A stretch of DNA of 64,000 nucleotides from Tridacna crocea (Eukaryota > Mollusca > Bivalvia > Cardiida > Cardiidae): contig OX031071.1 of the NCBI GenBank assembly GCA_943736015.1, positions 38,100,619 through 38,164,618 of the forward strand, read 5' to 3'. Numbering within the stretch: the first letter of the stretch is position 1; every line of letters starts with the position of its first letter. This document shows, piece after piece, positions 43,207 to 55,028 of the stretch. A model generated the notes under the pieces. It saw only the letters and a program-made list of their open reading frames with translations. It was not told the origin of the DNA and did not search any database. The translations under genes were made by a program, and so were the position numbers.

Positions 43207-43435
43207 TTTATCCCATTACGACACAAATGTTACTTTTGACGACCCTTAAAAAGAAGCATCTAGAAAAATTTGTGAGAAAAGGACAAAATGCTGGTAACCA
43301 GTATTTTCTTCTTTTTCCACAATGTTTTCTACCCTTCACAAAACAAATTTCAAAGTTAAAGAACTTTCATTTTGTCATCTGCAAATACTTTCAATTTGAA
43401 CAAGCCTAAAACTTTGTTGTTTGATAATGAGTTAA
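43207..43435 (+). mobile_element. Hairpin MITE
   Basis: 'atcccattacgacacaaatg' to GTTTGATAATGAGTTAA. Core GAGAAAAGGACAAAATGCTG / CAGTATTTTCTTC. Confidence 0.8.
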
Positions 43436-43578
43436 GTCATATCTTCTCTTTCTATTAACTGTTACTATACAAATTAAAGTCTTCTCTTATTTCTCTCTTG
43501 TGCTAAACGAAAAAACAAAAATACATAAATGGGTGTGGCTATTATTTATAAATAACACAGGTATATACACATGATTTG

Positions 43579-43795
43579 TTAACCATTTTTCCCACATGAC
43601 AAAACTTTAGACCCATACAAGTTGAAAACATTTGCAGATGAAAAGTTCTGTGGCTAAAATGAAGGACATTTTCTTTGCTTGAGAAGGAAAGATTGTGGAC
43701 AAAAGGAGAAAATACTGTTATCAGCATGTTCTCTTCTTCTCACAATGTTCTCGAAAGATGTGTTGAAACTCGGAATTGTGTGGCACAGAGGTTAA
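43579..43795 (-). mobile_element. TTAA hairpin MITE, complete
   Basis: TTAACCATTTTTCCCACATG to TGTGGCACAGAGGTTAA. Core GGACAAAAGGAGAAAATACT / AGCATGTTCTCTTCTTCTC. Confidence 0.8.
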
Positions 43796-43799
43796 AGGT

Positions 43800-44690
43800 G
43801 GGTACTTAGAATTTTCACATCACACCAAATCAAAAAATATATATATCACTAAAATTTATATGACAAAACAATACAAATCATCAATAATTAAGAATCATAA
43901 AATTACAAAAAAAAACTTTTTTTGATGGTATTCCCTTAAAAGGCTACATAGCCTCTTTAGCTATTTTTAGATTTCGCGCCAAAAAAAGAAAAATGCATTG
44001 TGGGAATGTTAAATGACCAGCACGTGACTAATGACGCTTAAATTCCATTACATAACAAACATGTAATCATTTTTCATAATATCTTCTTCGGATGCTATGT
44101 TTGAAGCTTCATCTGTGTATTTGCAGTATGTAAATAAGCGAGTTGTCCATGTAAAAACAGAACATGTTTCCCGTCGATGTTGACCTTGGTCGTAGTAAAT
44201 CTCTAATTTCTCGTGTTGTCGGATGTTTTTCGACTACTGGGGTAATATGAATGACGATTATAAGGCTTTGGGAGCTTAAACATGATATTTTTATATTTTT
44301 GTAAACTTTTCGTCCCTAATTCTGAAGGGCCACCTTTAAGCCCTTTTTTTCTTTTACAATCCTTATCTAACTCATCTGAAACATTTTTTCAATCTTTTTT
44401 TGAAATTTCGATTAAATCAACAAATAAATAAAGTCCAACACAAAGATGTATCAGTAACTATTGTCCTGGAAAACATTTAAGGAAAAGTAGGCATCACTCA
44501 TAATGAGCAACCGCTCCATTACCCACGACACATTCTTCTCTGCGATTTAATATGACTATCATTTCTGTACATCTTTTCCGTCAGTGCTTTTAAAAATCAA
44601 CAGATTAAATTCTAATACAGCAGCACAATATACAGAAACTTTTCAAAAATAGTCTACAACTTTTACAAATTTAACAAGTTTACAAATTTA
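43800..44690. other. No feature recognised
   Basis: AT-rich unique sequence without gene, repeat or terminal structure seen. Confidence 0.4.
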
Positions 44691-44695
44691 AAATA

Positions 44696-45920
44696 AACTA
44701 GAGCTATCACTCAACGTGATCATACCCCCACCAGCTCCTTGCCACCAAACAGGTCTTTGTCACAGAATGCAGAATGGTTGAGTACAAAAGTAAGAGTTGA
44801 ACAAGAGCGGCAAATTGTCGCATGATACGCCCGTCTTACCCCAAGTTGTTAAGCTGGGGCATGCACCGGACAAAATTCAAGTATGAAACACGACAAAGGG
44901 CAATAACTCAAAAATAAGCGAGCAAGAGTTATGATTCCTGTGCTCTGTACTCCCCTTGATGAGATCTATCCACCCATGAAATTTCATAACCCCAGCTAGT
45001 ATAGTTTTGGAGATACGCTCCGGACAAAATTCAAGTATGAAAAACAACGCTCCGGACAAAATTCAAGTATTAAAAACAACAAAGGGCAATAACTCAAAAA
45101 TTACGGGAGCAGGAGTTATGATTCCTATGCACTGCAATCCCCCTTGATGAGATCTATCCACCCATGAAATTTCATAACCCTAGCTAGTATAGTTTTGGAG
45201 ATATTCACCGGACCAAATCCAAGTATTAAAAACGACAAAGGGCAATAACTCAAAAATTAAGCAAGCAAGAGTTATGATTCCTGTGCACTGCACTCCCCCT
45301 TGGTGAGATCTATCCAGCCATGAAATTTCATAACCCTAGCTAGTATATTTTTGGAGATATGCTCCGGACAAAATTCAAGTATGGAAAACGACAAAGGGCA
45401 ATAACTCAAAAATTAAGCCAGCAAGAGTTATACTTCCTGTGCACTGCACTCCCCCTTGGTGAGATCTATCCAGCCATGAAATTTCATAACCCTAGCTAGT
45501 ATGGTTTTGGAGATATGCTCCGGACAAAATTCAAGTATGAAAAAGAGATTTGTCCAGAATCATGAAAGGGCCATAACTCCATGAAACCTGAATAAACCAT
45601 AACCAAAATACGATATGCACATCTCTGCTTGATACTGAGTCTATTTGTGTAGTTTGAATCAAATCTGTCCAATAGTTGATGAGAAAAAGAGCGGACAAGA
45701 AATTTCATGAAAGGGCCTAACTCAGTGAAAAATCAATGAACCATAACCAACATTTCATATGCACATCTCTGCTTAATACTGAGTTTACCTGTGAAGTTTG
45801 AATAAAATTCGTCCTGTAGTTTATGAGAAATAGAGCGGACGAAAAGCTACAGACCGACGGACGGATCGACCGACAAGCTGACTCCTATATATCCCCCCAA
45901 ACAGAGTTTTGGGGGGTATA
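44696..45920 (+). mobile_element. Bivalve tandem-repeat element with CTAGAGCTATCAC start and GGGGGGTATAAT end
   Basis: It opens 'aaactagagctatcactcaa'. Internal ~160-180-bp units carry 'aaagggcaataactcaaaaa' near 44894, 45074, 45236 and 45395, plus two diverged units. It closes with 'gaccgacggacggatcgacc' and a terminal hairpin, CCCCCCAAA / TTTTGGGGGG. No ORF of note. Confidence 0.8.
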
Positions 45921-46400
45921 ATTTTTGTAACTCTTATCAAGTAGAGACCATTCAAAAAATGTTTGCAGTGGTGAAATCTCTCAAATTCAATATTTTGCGT
46001 TTTTAAGTAACTAGCAGTGCTAGAGACCAGTTTTGGACACTTTAGCTGACTGTGTAGGTCAAGATCAGACTGCATAGAATATGCATTCTAATGCAGAATA
46101 ATATGACTCTGATTTCATGATTTTGGCATAATTGATATCAAGGTCTTGTTTCTTGATTGCTTGATAACTGTTTACAAATATGTATCAGATTTTTTCATAT
46201 ATTTGGAAATGGTCAAGTGTACTACATAACATAAGCACTTTGTAAATATCTGGCATATTTCTAGTCCCAAATCTGCATTCATTTTCATTTCAGAGTTGTA
46301 TTAACTGATTTTATTCTGAATGTTTGACGAACATTGTTTATTACCTCATTATCATTAGGTTCAGGTTCAGTGTGTTGAAAAATGGCAATAGTGTTGAAAA
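45921..46400. other. Filler with one GATCAGACTGC palindrome
   Basis: 'gtcaagatcagactgcatag' near 46048 is the only recognised motif. Confidence 0.45.
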
Positions 46401-47500
46401 CAAGAGGACCGTGATAGCCCTGTATCGTTCCACTGGTTAATAAGTAAACACACTACTAGCCAAACATTACAATACTTGGTAAATTGGTTTCAAACTGAAA
46501 GACATAAAGAGGTTTTTTTTTCTATAAAACCCCTTGAGAAAGTTATGAACCCAGGGCAACGCTTTCTTTTACCACAAATCTATAACAACTTGAATCCTGG
46601 TGGACGTCCACAAGATAAAACCCTAGCCCAAACAATACACGTCTGGAATATGTGGTTATAAACTTAAACATTTTTAAATCTTCCTCAAAAAAAGGCCCTA
46701 TAATATATAAGGGTCCTGATCAGGGCTAATTTTGGTAGTCGTAGGCCTTATGGCTAGCGAGGTGAAGATTTATAACGTTTTCACAATGAATGCCATTGTA
46801 AAACTTGAGAACCCGGTGTATGAACAAACTTGACCCCATGGCCATAATCTGAGTCCTCCTGGTAGATGTCCACTAGACAAAGCTACATGCAAAATTTGGT
46901 AGCCCTAGGCTTCATGCAAATAAAATTGGATTTTTGAAGTGTTTCCTACACAAACCCATGTAAAACTTGTGACCTCTGGGATTGGGCCAAATTAGACCCA
47001 AGGGCTATAAATTGGGCCCCTTTGGTAGACATCCACTACATAAAGCTACATGCCAAGTTGATGGTTAGATACGAGAACCCATATAAAACTTCTGATCCCC
47101 CAGAGCGGGGCTAAATATGACCCCAGGGCTATAATTTGGGCAGTCTTTTTTAGATAAAGCTACAAGTCAAATTTGGTAACCCAGCGCCTTATGGCTAGAT
47201 ACCAGAAGGATTTTAAAGTTTTTTCTGTATAAGCCCCAAGGGTGTCCCTGGGACTGGGTCAGTTTTGATCCCAGGGCCAATAATTGAATGAACTTGGAAG
47301 AGGTCTACCAGATAAAGCTACATGCCAAATTTAGTTGCTCAAAGCCTTATGGTTTCAAACCTGAAGAGCTCCAAAGATTTTCAATATTTTTTCAGCCGTG
47401 TTGCCATGACAGCCACAGGTTTTGAAGGAATCACATTCAAGAAATTCTGAAGACAACTATGCCAGGATCATTTCTATAAAGTTTCATCAAAATTCACACC
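46401..47500 (+). mobile_element. Bivalve tandem-repeat element, CCCAGGG family
   Basis: It begins 'caagaggaccgtgatagccc', followed by ~6 units with 'aagctacatgc' and 'gaccccagggctataatttg', and ends at 'ttgccatgacagccacaggt' plus 'gccaggatcatttctataaa'. Paralogous in structure to 42244-43195. Confidence 0.8.
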
Positions 47501-47680
47501 AGATAATGAGTTAAACGAGAAATCGATCATAAGGAATAATATCTCCTCAAATCCACGCTTCTTATAAACTCCCAGGAAGTGTGGACGTAGCTCTGGCAAT
47601 GCAAATGCATTAGCTGATCTATGTCCACACTTACTGCAAAGGTGAGCTGTTGTCGTGGGTGACATGTTAAAAGTTGACAA
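47474..47680 (-). other. Unassigned open frame with CxxC motif
   Basis: 68 residues beginning MSTFNMSPTT and containing HLCSKCGHRSANAF. It could be an exon or a transposon fragment, but no family is recognised, there is no paralogue in the window, and it overlaps a repeat tail. Probably chance. Confidence 0.2.
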
Positions 47681-48140
47681 AGTACACAGATTTTTTTAAC
47701 AAATAAATAATCAAAGACAGTTCATAAATAAAGTGCATTCTGATCTAGAATAGAGTTAAAAATAAACAAAGATAGTAAAAGAAAAAGCACAATTAATGAT
47801 AATGGTGATTACAATAATAAGGTTTGGTGATAAACAAATTCAACATATACTATGTACAGCTATTCAAAATTTACATACTACACTGCATACAACAACAAAC
47901 TTATACAATACACAATTCATGAGATCCGTATAACAGATACTGTAGTTAATTTTCCATTGGGTACCATGATATATTAAGGCTGATCAGGGACTTTCATGCG
48001 CTGCACGCTTTTGTTCTGGTTGCGTCAGTCAATGAAGACATTCAATTCGTTTGTAAAGAACAACCTGTAAAACATGTAAAGAACACCTAACATGACCCAT
48101 TTTCCAGCTAATCCTAGATATCATCAAGACATTCTGACCC
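47681..48140. other. No feature recognised
   Basis: AT-rich unique sequence; the last part (48060-48140) resembles the 'acattctgacc' repeat family. Confidence 0.4.
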
Positions 48141-48143
48141 TCT

Positions 48144-48316
48144 TTAATTCTTTACCAAAGGATAAAATTTTAGACTATTCCAAATTAGAAGCAGTTACAG
48201 ACGACTCAATAATTGCTAAAATGCCAGTGACCAGCATTTTTTTCTTTTTCCACAATGTTTTTATAAGGTTTTTTCTCAGGGTCATTAAAAGTTGGAATTG
48301 TGTGGTAAAGGGTTAA
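48144..48316 (-). mobile_element. TTAA hairpin MITE, left arm deleted
   Basis: TTAATTCTTTACCAAAGG to GTGTGGTAAAGGGTTAA. It jumps from 'aattgctaaaatgcc' into 'agtgaccagcattttt', so most of one arm is gone. Confidence 0.8.
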
Positions 48317-48640
48317 AAGTTTTGGACTGAAAATGTGGCTTCTAGAGCATACACACGGTTCTTTCAAGATTCTGACATAGTGCCCTAGTTTTTCACCAAA
48401 CATACACAAGGTTCTTTCAAGATTTTGACATAGTGCCCTAGTTTTTCACCAAACATAACCCATTTTCAAATTCGTCCAAGATATAATCAAGACTCACATT
48501 CTGACAAAGTTTCATAGGTAGAGAAAGAAGATGTGGTCTCTAGAACGTACACAAAGTAAAAGTTGATGACGAAACACGCATGTCGCATGACACACGCCGA
48601 AAACCCAACACTACACAATCACAAAGTACAAAAAACTAGA
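48317..48640 (+). repeat. Fragment of ~140-bp tandem family with terminal tail
   Basis: 'tgtggcttctagagcataca' and 'acatagtgccctagttttt' occur twice (48325 and 48400). The tail 'gatgacgaaacacgcatgtc' precedes 'caatcacaaagtac'. Confidence 0.65.
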
Positions 48641-48734
48641 GGTGCTTGAGTGCCTGTATCGCTCCACAGGCCTGATTTTTCTGTAAAGGTGAAGAGAAGT
48701 TTTTAACAATTACCATTCATTCCAGCATTTTAGG

Positions 48735-48930
48735 TCACTGAAGAAAAAAAGCTATGAAAAACATTGTGAGAAAAGAAGAAAATAACAGTAACCTACATTT
48801 TCTTAGTTTTACACAATAATATCTACCCTTTTTGATAAAAGTTTTACTAATTTGAAGATTTATGTTCTCTGCAACATCTTTCAATTATGACCAGTTATAA
48901 AAATTCTGTCTTCTGGTTATAGTTAAAGAG
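48735..48930. mobile_element. Diverged hairpin MITE
   Basis: 'aacattgtgagaaaagaaga' faces 'acattttcttagttttacac'. The downstream 'ttctctgcaacatctttcaa' is the decayed right half. Confidence 0.55.
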
Positions 48931-49116
48931 GGTATTGTTACAAACCATTTTGGCTGGGGAAATATAAAAATACAGAAAAAAATATGCATTGTGGCAACCG
49001 TTTTATTGAAGTTGCAGGATCAGTTTGATTGGATAACAAAATGCCTTATCACAATAGTAAAGCCCTGTCCCTCTTTGTACTAGGTCACCAGTAGGTCAAC
49101 AAACCTTTACCAGAAC

Positions 49117-50246
49117 TAACAAGAGCTTCGCAGAGCGGCACATATACGCCCCAAGGGGCTTGTCAGTAAAATGAGTTGCATTGATGGATGGGCCATGAAT
49201 GAAGAGTAGTTATTCTCCATGATATGTGAAAAATATTAAAGGGCAATAACTAAAAAAATAAGGGTGGCAAAGTTACAAATTTTGTGAATTGCTCTTATCC
49301 ACATGGTGTTCTATCTGTCTTTGAAGGTCCCGGATCATATCTTTTATATTTTAGAAGTTATGGCCTAGACGAAAATTCAAAGTTAAAATGGCAATAACTC
49401 AGAAGGAAGGATGGCAGAGTTATGGTTCTTGTGCAATGCACTTCTTCATAATGTGTTCTATTAGTCTTTGAAGTTTCAAGATGATGGATTTTGAAGTTTG
49501 GAAGTTATGGTCTTCACAAAAATTTAAACTGAAAATTAACTAAGGGCAATAACTCAAAAAATAAAAGTGGCAGAGTTATGGTTCATGTGCAATGCACTTC
49601 TCCATAATAAGTTCTATCAGTGTATGAAGTTCTAAGTTAATAGCTTTTATAGTTTAGAAGTTATGGCCTGGACAAAAATTCAAACTGAAAATTAACAAAG
49701 GGCAGTAACTCAAAAAAAATAACGGTGGCAGAGTTATGGTTCATGTGCACTGCACTTTTCCATAATGTGTTCTATCAGTGTATGTAGTTTCAAGTTGATA
49801 CCTTTTACAGTTTGGAAGTTATGGCCTGAACAAAAATTCAAAGTGAAAATTAACAAAGGCAATAACTCAAAAAATATAAGTGGCAGAGTTATGGTTCATG
49901 TGCACTGCACTTCTCCATAATGTGTTCTATCAGTGTATGCAGTTTCAAGTGAAACCTTTCATAGTATGGTAGTTATAGCCTGAACAAAAATTCAAAGTGA
50001 AAAGTTGGTTATTCCAGAAATCAGGGGCAGATAATTTTAGAACCCAAACAGCTATCCAAATTTTAAGACCCAGGTGCACAACTAGGCATCATGGAGATTC
50101 ATTGTGGTAAGTTTCAAATAATTCCGATGGAAACTGTAGGAGGAGTTGCACACACAAGAAATTGCTAACGGTCGGACGGACGGACTGACGGACGACGGAA
50201 ACCAAGCCGTGACATAAGCTCTGCTGGCTGAAAGCCAGTAGAGCTA
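49117..50246 (+). mobile_element. Bivalve tandem-repeat element with 'aagagcttcgcagagc' start
   Basis: Starts 'taacaagagcttcgcagagc'. About five ~150-bp units contain 'gggcaataactcaaaaaat', 'ggcagagttatggttcatgt' and 'agttatggcctg'. The end has 'ggtcggacggacggactgac' and the hairpin AGCTCTGCTGGCT / AGCCAGTAGAGCT. The 'gggcaataactcaaaaa' unit core is shared with 44696-45920. Confidence 0.8.
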
Positions 50247-50330
50247 AAAATGTTGGTTACCATAATTTTCTCTTTTTCCCTCAATGGTTTCTATTTTCTT
50301 TAACAGCATCATAATAACTAGGGAATGCCC
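50247..50330. mobile_element. MITE fragment
   Basis: 'aaaatgttggttaccataat' and 'tttctctttttccctcaatg' only. Confidence 0.45.
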
Positions 50331-50549
50331 GGTAAGGATATACAGTAAATTTACTTAGAATGAATAATTAAGTACAATTAAATAAATTTCTGCTTTCACT
50401 ACACTGTTTTCAAAAGTGATCTGTTGTGGAACAAACAGAGGCCTTCAATGTGTTAGATTTGGTTAAACAAATGACGGCTAATACAAAAAAAGACAATTGA
50501 AAGCCGTCTCTTTCAATTCTATTAAAATTCCAAATTGTAAAGCAAAGGT

Positions 50550-50784
50550 TTAACCATTTACAACACAACAACATTTTAGACCTTTCCAAATTGAAAGCAT
50601 TTGCAGACAACACATTCATAGTGGCCCAAATGACACACATGTTCATTAATCGGTCAGAAAACTTTGTGGGAAAAGGAAAGGAAAAAAAGCTTGTTACCAG
50701 CATTTTCTCCTTTTCTCCACAATGTTTTCAAAAGACTTATTTCTCAGGGTCGTTAAAATTCAAGAATGTGTAGTAAAGGGTTAA
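50550..50784 (-). mobile_element. TTAA hairpin MITE, complete
   Basis: TTAACCATTTACAACACAAC to GTGTAGTAAAGGGTTAA; 'ccaaattgaaagcatttgca'. Core TTGTGGGAAAAGGAAAGG / CCTTTTCTCCACAA. Confidence 0.85.
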
Positions 50785-51033
50785 ATATCATTCCTGCTAC
50801 TACTACAGTAAAAAATTGATGATGAAAATAGACATATCCATACAACATGTCAACAGTATAAGTTGTTTTCTACTGTAGTTGATTATTAAAAGACAAAACA
50901 TTTCTATTTTATACAACTATTTATATCTAGGATCAAACTTTATGTTCTGTGCAGGCTGATCTTGATCTACACAATGTACAGTAATACATAAACGTTGCTG
51001 GGAAATGAGGACACTCCTGTGAAAAAGAAAATT

Positions 51034-51105
51034 GGAGCCAGCGAGGCTCGAACCTGGGACCTCCAGATCACGAGTCCTACACTTAACCACTGAGCCACAC
51101 AGGAC
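51034..51105 (-). other. tRNA-like sequence (likely SINE head)
   Basis: The minus strand gives TGTGTGGCTCAGTGGTTAAG (A box), ACTCGTGATCT as a possible anticodon loop, and AGGTTCGAGCC (B box). The acceptor and T stems do not pair well, so a functional tRNA is unlikely. Confidence 0.5.
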
Positions 51106-51179
51106 ACTGCTGGAACTTGCACAAATCTAATATTTTCTCAATTTCTCCTATTAAATGTTGCTCAATTCACAAAATTTTT

Positions 51180-51313
51180 CATTGAATGGAGATACAATAT
51201 TGTGAGAGAAAGAGATATTGCTAGTTAGAACATTTTCTCCTTTTCCCACAGTGTTTTCAAAATCTTTCTCTATTAGGATAGTGAAAAGTCGGGATTGTGT
51301 GGTAAAGAATTAA
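51180..51313 (-). mobile_element. Hairpin MITE, left-truncated
   Basis: 'attgtgagagaaagagatat' / 'acattttctccttttcccac' core, ending GTGTGGTAAAGAATTAA. Confidence 0.75.
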
Positions 51314-51470
51314 ACAAAGTTCAAATGATAAATTCTGTCTTTGATATTGTAGAAAACATTGTGGGAAAAGAAGAAAATGCTGGTAACCAGCATTTTCTTC
51401 TTTTTCCACAATGTTTCACAAACAATTCTTCATGGTCTTTAAAAGTCAAGGTGGTGTAGTAAAGGGTTAA
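51314..51470 (-). mobile_element. Hairpin MITE, left-truncated
   Basis: Core TTGTGGGAAAAGAAGAAAAT / ATTTTCTTCTTTTTCCACAA is near-perfect. Ends GTGTAGTAAAGGGTTAA. It abuts the preceding MITE and the gene-bearing duplication. Confidence 0.8.
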
Positions 51471-51507
51471 AAACTCAAAACAGTGTGGTACAAGGTTAAA
51501 TAGACTT

Positions 51508-51510
51508 ACC
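51508..51510 (-). other. 5' splice donor after the stop codon (copy 2)
   Basis: The minus strand reads CTGTAAGG|GTAAGTCTA about 32 nt beyond the TAG stop, close enough that a spliced 3' UTR would not normally trigger nonsense-mediated decay. Confidence 0.55.
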
Positions 51511-51541
51511 CTTACAGCAGGTCACCAGTATGTGTTGTTTT

Positions 51542-53292
51542 CTACTGTAGTTGATAAACTGACAAAACCTTTCCTTTAGATAAACTAGCATGACTGATAT
51601 AAAGTTTGTTTTCTGTTTCACAATATGTCACTGACTGTGGATCTTCCATTCCTTGTGTTTGATCCAGTAATATTTGTATGGGTCTACACTGTGTAGATAT
51701 CTGGTGTATGTTGTGTGAATCACATCCAGCTATATAAGTAGTATCATATCTATCTACAGTCAGACCACATGGATACTCCAGGTTAGTATCTCTGTAAACA
51801 TTTTGAACTTTACCCTTGAAATCCACACTTGTCACAGTGTTTGTCCCACAGTCACTAACAAATAGTGTAGACTTGGAATTACTAAGACAAATATACAATG
51901 GACATTTAAACAGAGGTTGTCCATTTTGGTCTGTAGAAAATGTTTTCAATATTTCTCCATGTAGACTGATTAATTTAACTGCAGGTTCTGGTGTAACAAA
52001 TGACACAAATAATTGATTATCATTAAAAATAATTCCACTACAGTCTCCATTAACTTGAAGTTCTTTGTTTACAGTCAAAGTCTGTCCAACATTTACAAAA
52101 ACTAATTTATTGTTACATGTAATGACAAGCTGACTTTTATCAATACAAGTAACATCCCATGGTTGTGGGGAAAGTTTTAGATAAGATAGAATACTCTTGC
52201 TGTCAACATTTACAAGTTTTACACTGAAGTTGTAACGATCTGTAAGAACTATTCTGTCTGGATCTATCATGACACTGCCTGTAATCCAACAGTCATCTTC
52301 ATCTTCTGAATGTTCAACATCGATTTGTCCTACATAACTGGCTCTAACAGATTTGGGATCTTTGTTGACCAGCTTTACATGTTTTTTCTCTTTTCTCTCC
52401 ATCTCTGTTTTTCCTCCCTCCTTCTCTCTATCCAATAATGTACCAAGATTGAACATAGATTGAAGTAATGTAGTATTTCCTCATTTTTGTGAAATTGATA
52501 ATTTCTAATTTTGTTTTGACTGGATATGTCAGCCATTTTGTGTTCTAAGTCAGAAATCAGAGTTTCAGTTTTCTTTGCAGAGATCACCAACTGTCGCTGT
52601 TGTTTGTATTGTTTATGTTTGTCTAAGTTAGAGACAATTTCATTGATGTCTGTGGTCATTGTATCACACGCTGTAGACACAGTTTGAGCAGCTTTTGTAT
52701 CTAACTCCTTCACATCCTGGGCTTCTTTCAAAATGGTTGTTTCCATGGAATCTAGAAGTTTGTTGATTTCAGCACGAAATGATTTCACATCCGATATAAA
52801 CTGGGTGTGCACTGTTTGTAAATCTTGGTTGTGTCTTGTGGAAGCTTTCTTCATATCTTTTAACTGCTGTAGAAGACTTGTAATTTTCTCTGTTAAAGAT
52901 ATGTAATCTGGACTTGTGTCAAAGTCTTGCGCAATGTCGTCTATGTATTCTATAGAACAAGTTTTGTGTTCAACAGTCAAACAAACACCGCAAAAAAAGT
53001 TTTTATGCATCTTACAATAGTACTCCAATATTTTTCCTTTGTGTAACGAACAGACATTTTCTTCTGTTGAGACAAGTTTTTGTTGCGGCATTTCATCTCC
53101 GTTAAAAAAATTGTGATTTCTTGATAACTTTGACATCTTATGTACCGAACAACAATTATTACAGAAAAATTCGTCACAGTCCACACAGTAATGTTTAGCA
53201 TTTATAGTTTTGTTCAATAATAAACAGGGATCACATTGAACACCTGTTGTTGTGTTGGCACTCCCTGTCTGATTTCGCCCATACACTTCCAT
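51542..53292 (-). CDS. B-box / coiled-coil / NHL-like propeller protein (TRIM-like), copy 2, one frameshift
   Basis: The path starts at the ATG (MEVYGRNQTG) 24 nt after a splice acceptor. Domains by residue: B-box 1 about 20-60 (CDPC...CVDCDEFFCNNC...H), B-box 2 about 75-110 (CSLH...YYCKMH...FFCGVC...EHKTC, all ligands present), coiled coil about 125-270, propeller-like C-terminal half ending SVYQLQ and a TAG at 51542-51544. The full path is about 583 residues, but one base is missing near 52466 relative to copy 1, shifting frame at the coil/propeller junction. Piece one is open to 52375, piece two from 52456. No RING, so a classical RING-type ligase activity is not expected. It could be a recent pseudogene or a live gene with a sequence error; the conserved splice signals and B-box ligands lean to the latter. 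Immune or RNA-related function is family-level inference only. Confidence 0.85.
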
Positions 53293-53315
53293 TATACCAG
53301 GTGCAAGGTGTCACG

Positions 53316-53340
53316 TCTATAAATAGAAAAGAAACAAATA
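53316..53340 (-). other. 3' splice acceptor and pyrimidine tract (copy 2)
   Basis: The minus strand shows TTTGTTTCTTTTCTATTTATAG before ACGTGACACC, matching copy 1 (6961-6984). Confidence 0.55.
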
Positions 53341-53564
53341 TAAACCATTTACCACATAACCTTCAGATTTACCAATAATAAAAAAAAAATTGAAAACATT
53401 GTAGGAAAAGCAGGAAATACAGGTACATGCAATTAGATTTTTTCCCTTTCTCACAATGTTTTCCATCATATCAAGGACAGTTCTATCATCCAAATTGAAA
53501 GTGCAGTCCTCAACTGCTTTGAATTTGGATTAGTCTAAAATTTTATATTTTGGTCAAGGGTTAA
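53338..53564 (+). mobile_element. TTAA hairpin MITE, uninterrupted paralogue of 6985
   Basis: 'taaaccatttaccacataac' to TTTGGTCAAGGGTTAA. It shows the empty-site state for the 7203-8443 insertion. Confidence 0.8.
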
Positions 53565-53785
53565 ACATACAAACTTTCTAATTACTTCATAAACATGTTT
53601 TTTTATCCCACTGTTATAAAGGATGTTCCATTATGTAGAACAGAACATTTTGCTTGCCGCCAAAAAAAAATCTTTTCCCACAATGGTTCACTGTCACTAA
53701 ACTATTATCCAGCATCCTTTGATACACATTGCTATATAGTTGATAATATTTTTAGAATAGTCTGAAAAGTTGAAGGAGTAAGAAA

Positions 53786-54012
53786 TTAACTTTTTACAAT
53801 ACAATCCTGTGTTCTCATAGTCCTAAAGAAAACAACTTTTGAAAACATTGCAGGAAAATGAGAAAATGCTCTTAACAATCAATTTCTTCTTTTCCTTCAA
53901 CATTCTCTACCCGTACAGAGACAAATCTTACAATGTTATCCAAATTCAAGTTATTTGCCACTAGTGCTTTCAAACTGGACAAGTCTAAATTTTGTAATTT
54001 AGTACAATGTTA
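53786..54012 (+). mobile_element. TTAA hairpin MITE, diverged
   Basis: TTAACTTTTTACAATACAAT, core GGAAAATGAGAAAATGCTC / CAATTTCTTCTTTTCC, and 'ggacaagtctaaattttgta' at the right. Confidence 0.7.
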
Positions 54013-54215
54013 GCTCTTTACCAATCAGTAAAATTTTAGACTTGTCCAAATTGAAAGCATTTGCAGACGACAAAATAAATGTGACTCAAACATTGAAATT
54101 TAACTTTAGAAGAATATAAAACATTGCTGACATTATTTTCTCCTTTTCTCACAGTGTTTCCAGAAGGCTTCTACTTACAGGTCATAAAAATGGAGGAATG
54201 TTTGGAGAAATGTTA
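54009..54215 (-). mobile_element. Hairpin MITE, left arm deleted, tail-to-tail with the previous
   Basis: 'gctctttaccaatcagtaaa', 'ccaaattgaaagcatttgca', then 'tttctccttttctcacagtg'. Ends near TTAAG at 54212. Confidence 0.7.
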
Positions 54216-54239
54216 AGAAACATAAGCAGCGAAAGGGAT

Positions 54240-54480
54240 GAGAACGCAACGAAGTATTGAAAAGTCTAATTTCAAAAGTTTACAACACATCAATAATAAT
54301 TTGAGGGCTATCTTTCTTTCTGGTTTGTGTATCCCTCTAGAGAGTTTACAACAAAAGGGATGACAACACAACAAAGTATTGAAAAGTCTAAGTTAAAAAA
54401 ATTTAGAACACATCAATAATAATTTGAGGGCTATCTTTCTTTCTGGTTTGTGTATCTCTCTAGATAGTTCACGGCTGACC
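54240..54480 (+). repeat. ~110-bp local duplication
   Basis: 'acacatcaataataatttga' and 'gggctatctttctttctggt' occur twice (54287 and 54408). It lies within the region homologous to 8452-9330. Confidence 0.75.
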
Positions 54481-54737
54481 CAAGTTTGCATGAAATATCC
54501 TCATTAATTCTTAAAATGCCAAATTAATGAAATGGACCTTTTCTGGAAGTCAAAACTGCCCAAATATTGGTATTTCAAGATTCTTTGGGCCAGAGTATGT
54601 TACAAAGTAGAGGACAGAGTAATCCAAGATCAGACTGTGAGTTCTGTGCAGTTTGATCTTGATCTACACTATCCACAAAAACAACTCTAATGGGGTTCAG
54701 CACTTTAAGATTTAAAGTCAGGGGTACATAATACATA

Positions 54738-54771
54738 TATCGAGGGTTCAACGCAAGACTGTAGTAACTCT
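54738..54771 (+). repeat. Left terminal inverted repeat of the 4.4-kb element
   Basis: About 34 bp match the complement of 59122-59155. Confidence 0.85.
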
Positions 54772-54987
54772 GTTTTAGGAAATTTTACAGGAGAGGGAAA
54801 AAACGTTCTCTTTTTATCATTTTCAATATTTGAAAAAACAAATTTTCAACATATTCTTATTTTCACATACAAAGGTTACAGAAAACAAAAGAAATAGGAA
54901 ACAAGTTGTATTTTATGAGATACAGGGAAATATATGAGTTACTACTCTATTGCACTGGAATTGCAATATTTTTCAGAAAAAAATTAG

Positions 54988-55028
54988 TGCATGACTGTAG
55001 TAACTTGAGTTACTACAGTCTTGCACAT
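54988..55028. repeat. Left subterminal palindrome
   Basis: TGACTGTAGTAACTTGAG followed by TTACTACAGTCTTGC. Confidence 0.85.

Larger units (their letters stand above)
51470..54695 (-). repeat. Gene-bearing segmental duplication, copy 2
   Basis: Aligned with 5100-9330. It lacks the 15-mer foldback insertion and carries two extra MITEs (53786, 54009). Confidence 0.85.

Noticed and set aside
51034..51105. Functional tRNA (anticodon-like GTG)
   Set aside because: A and B boxes are good but acceptor and T stems do not pair; a SINE head or pseudogene is more likely.
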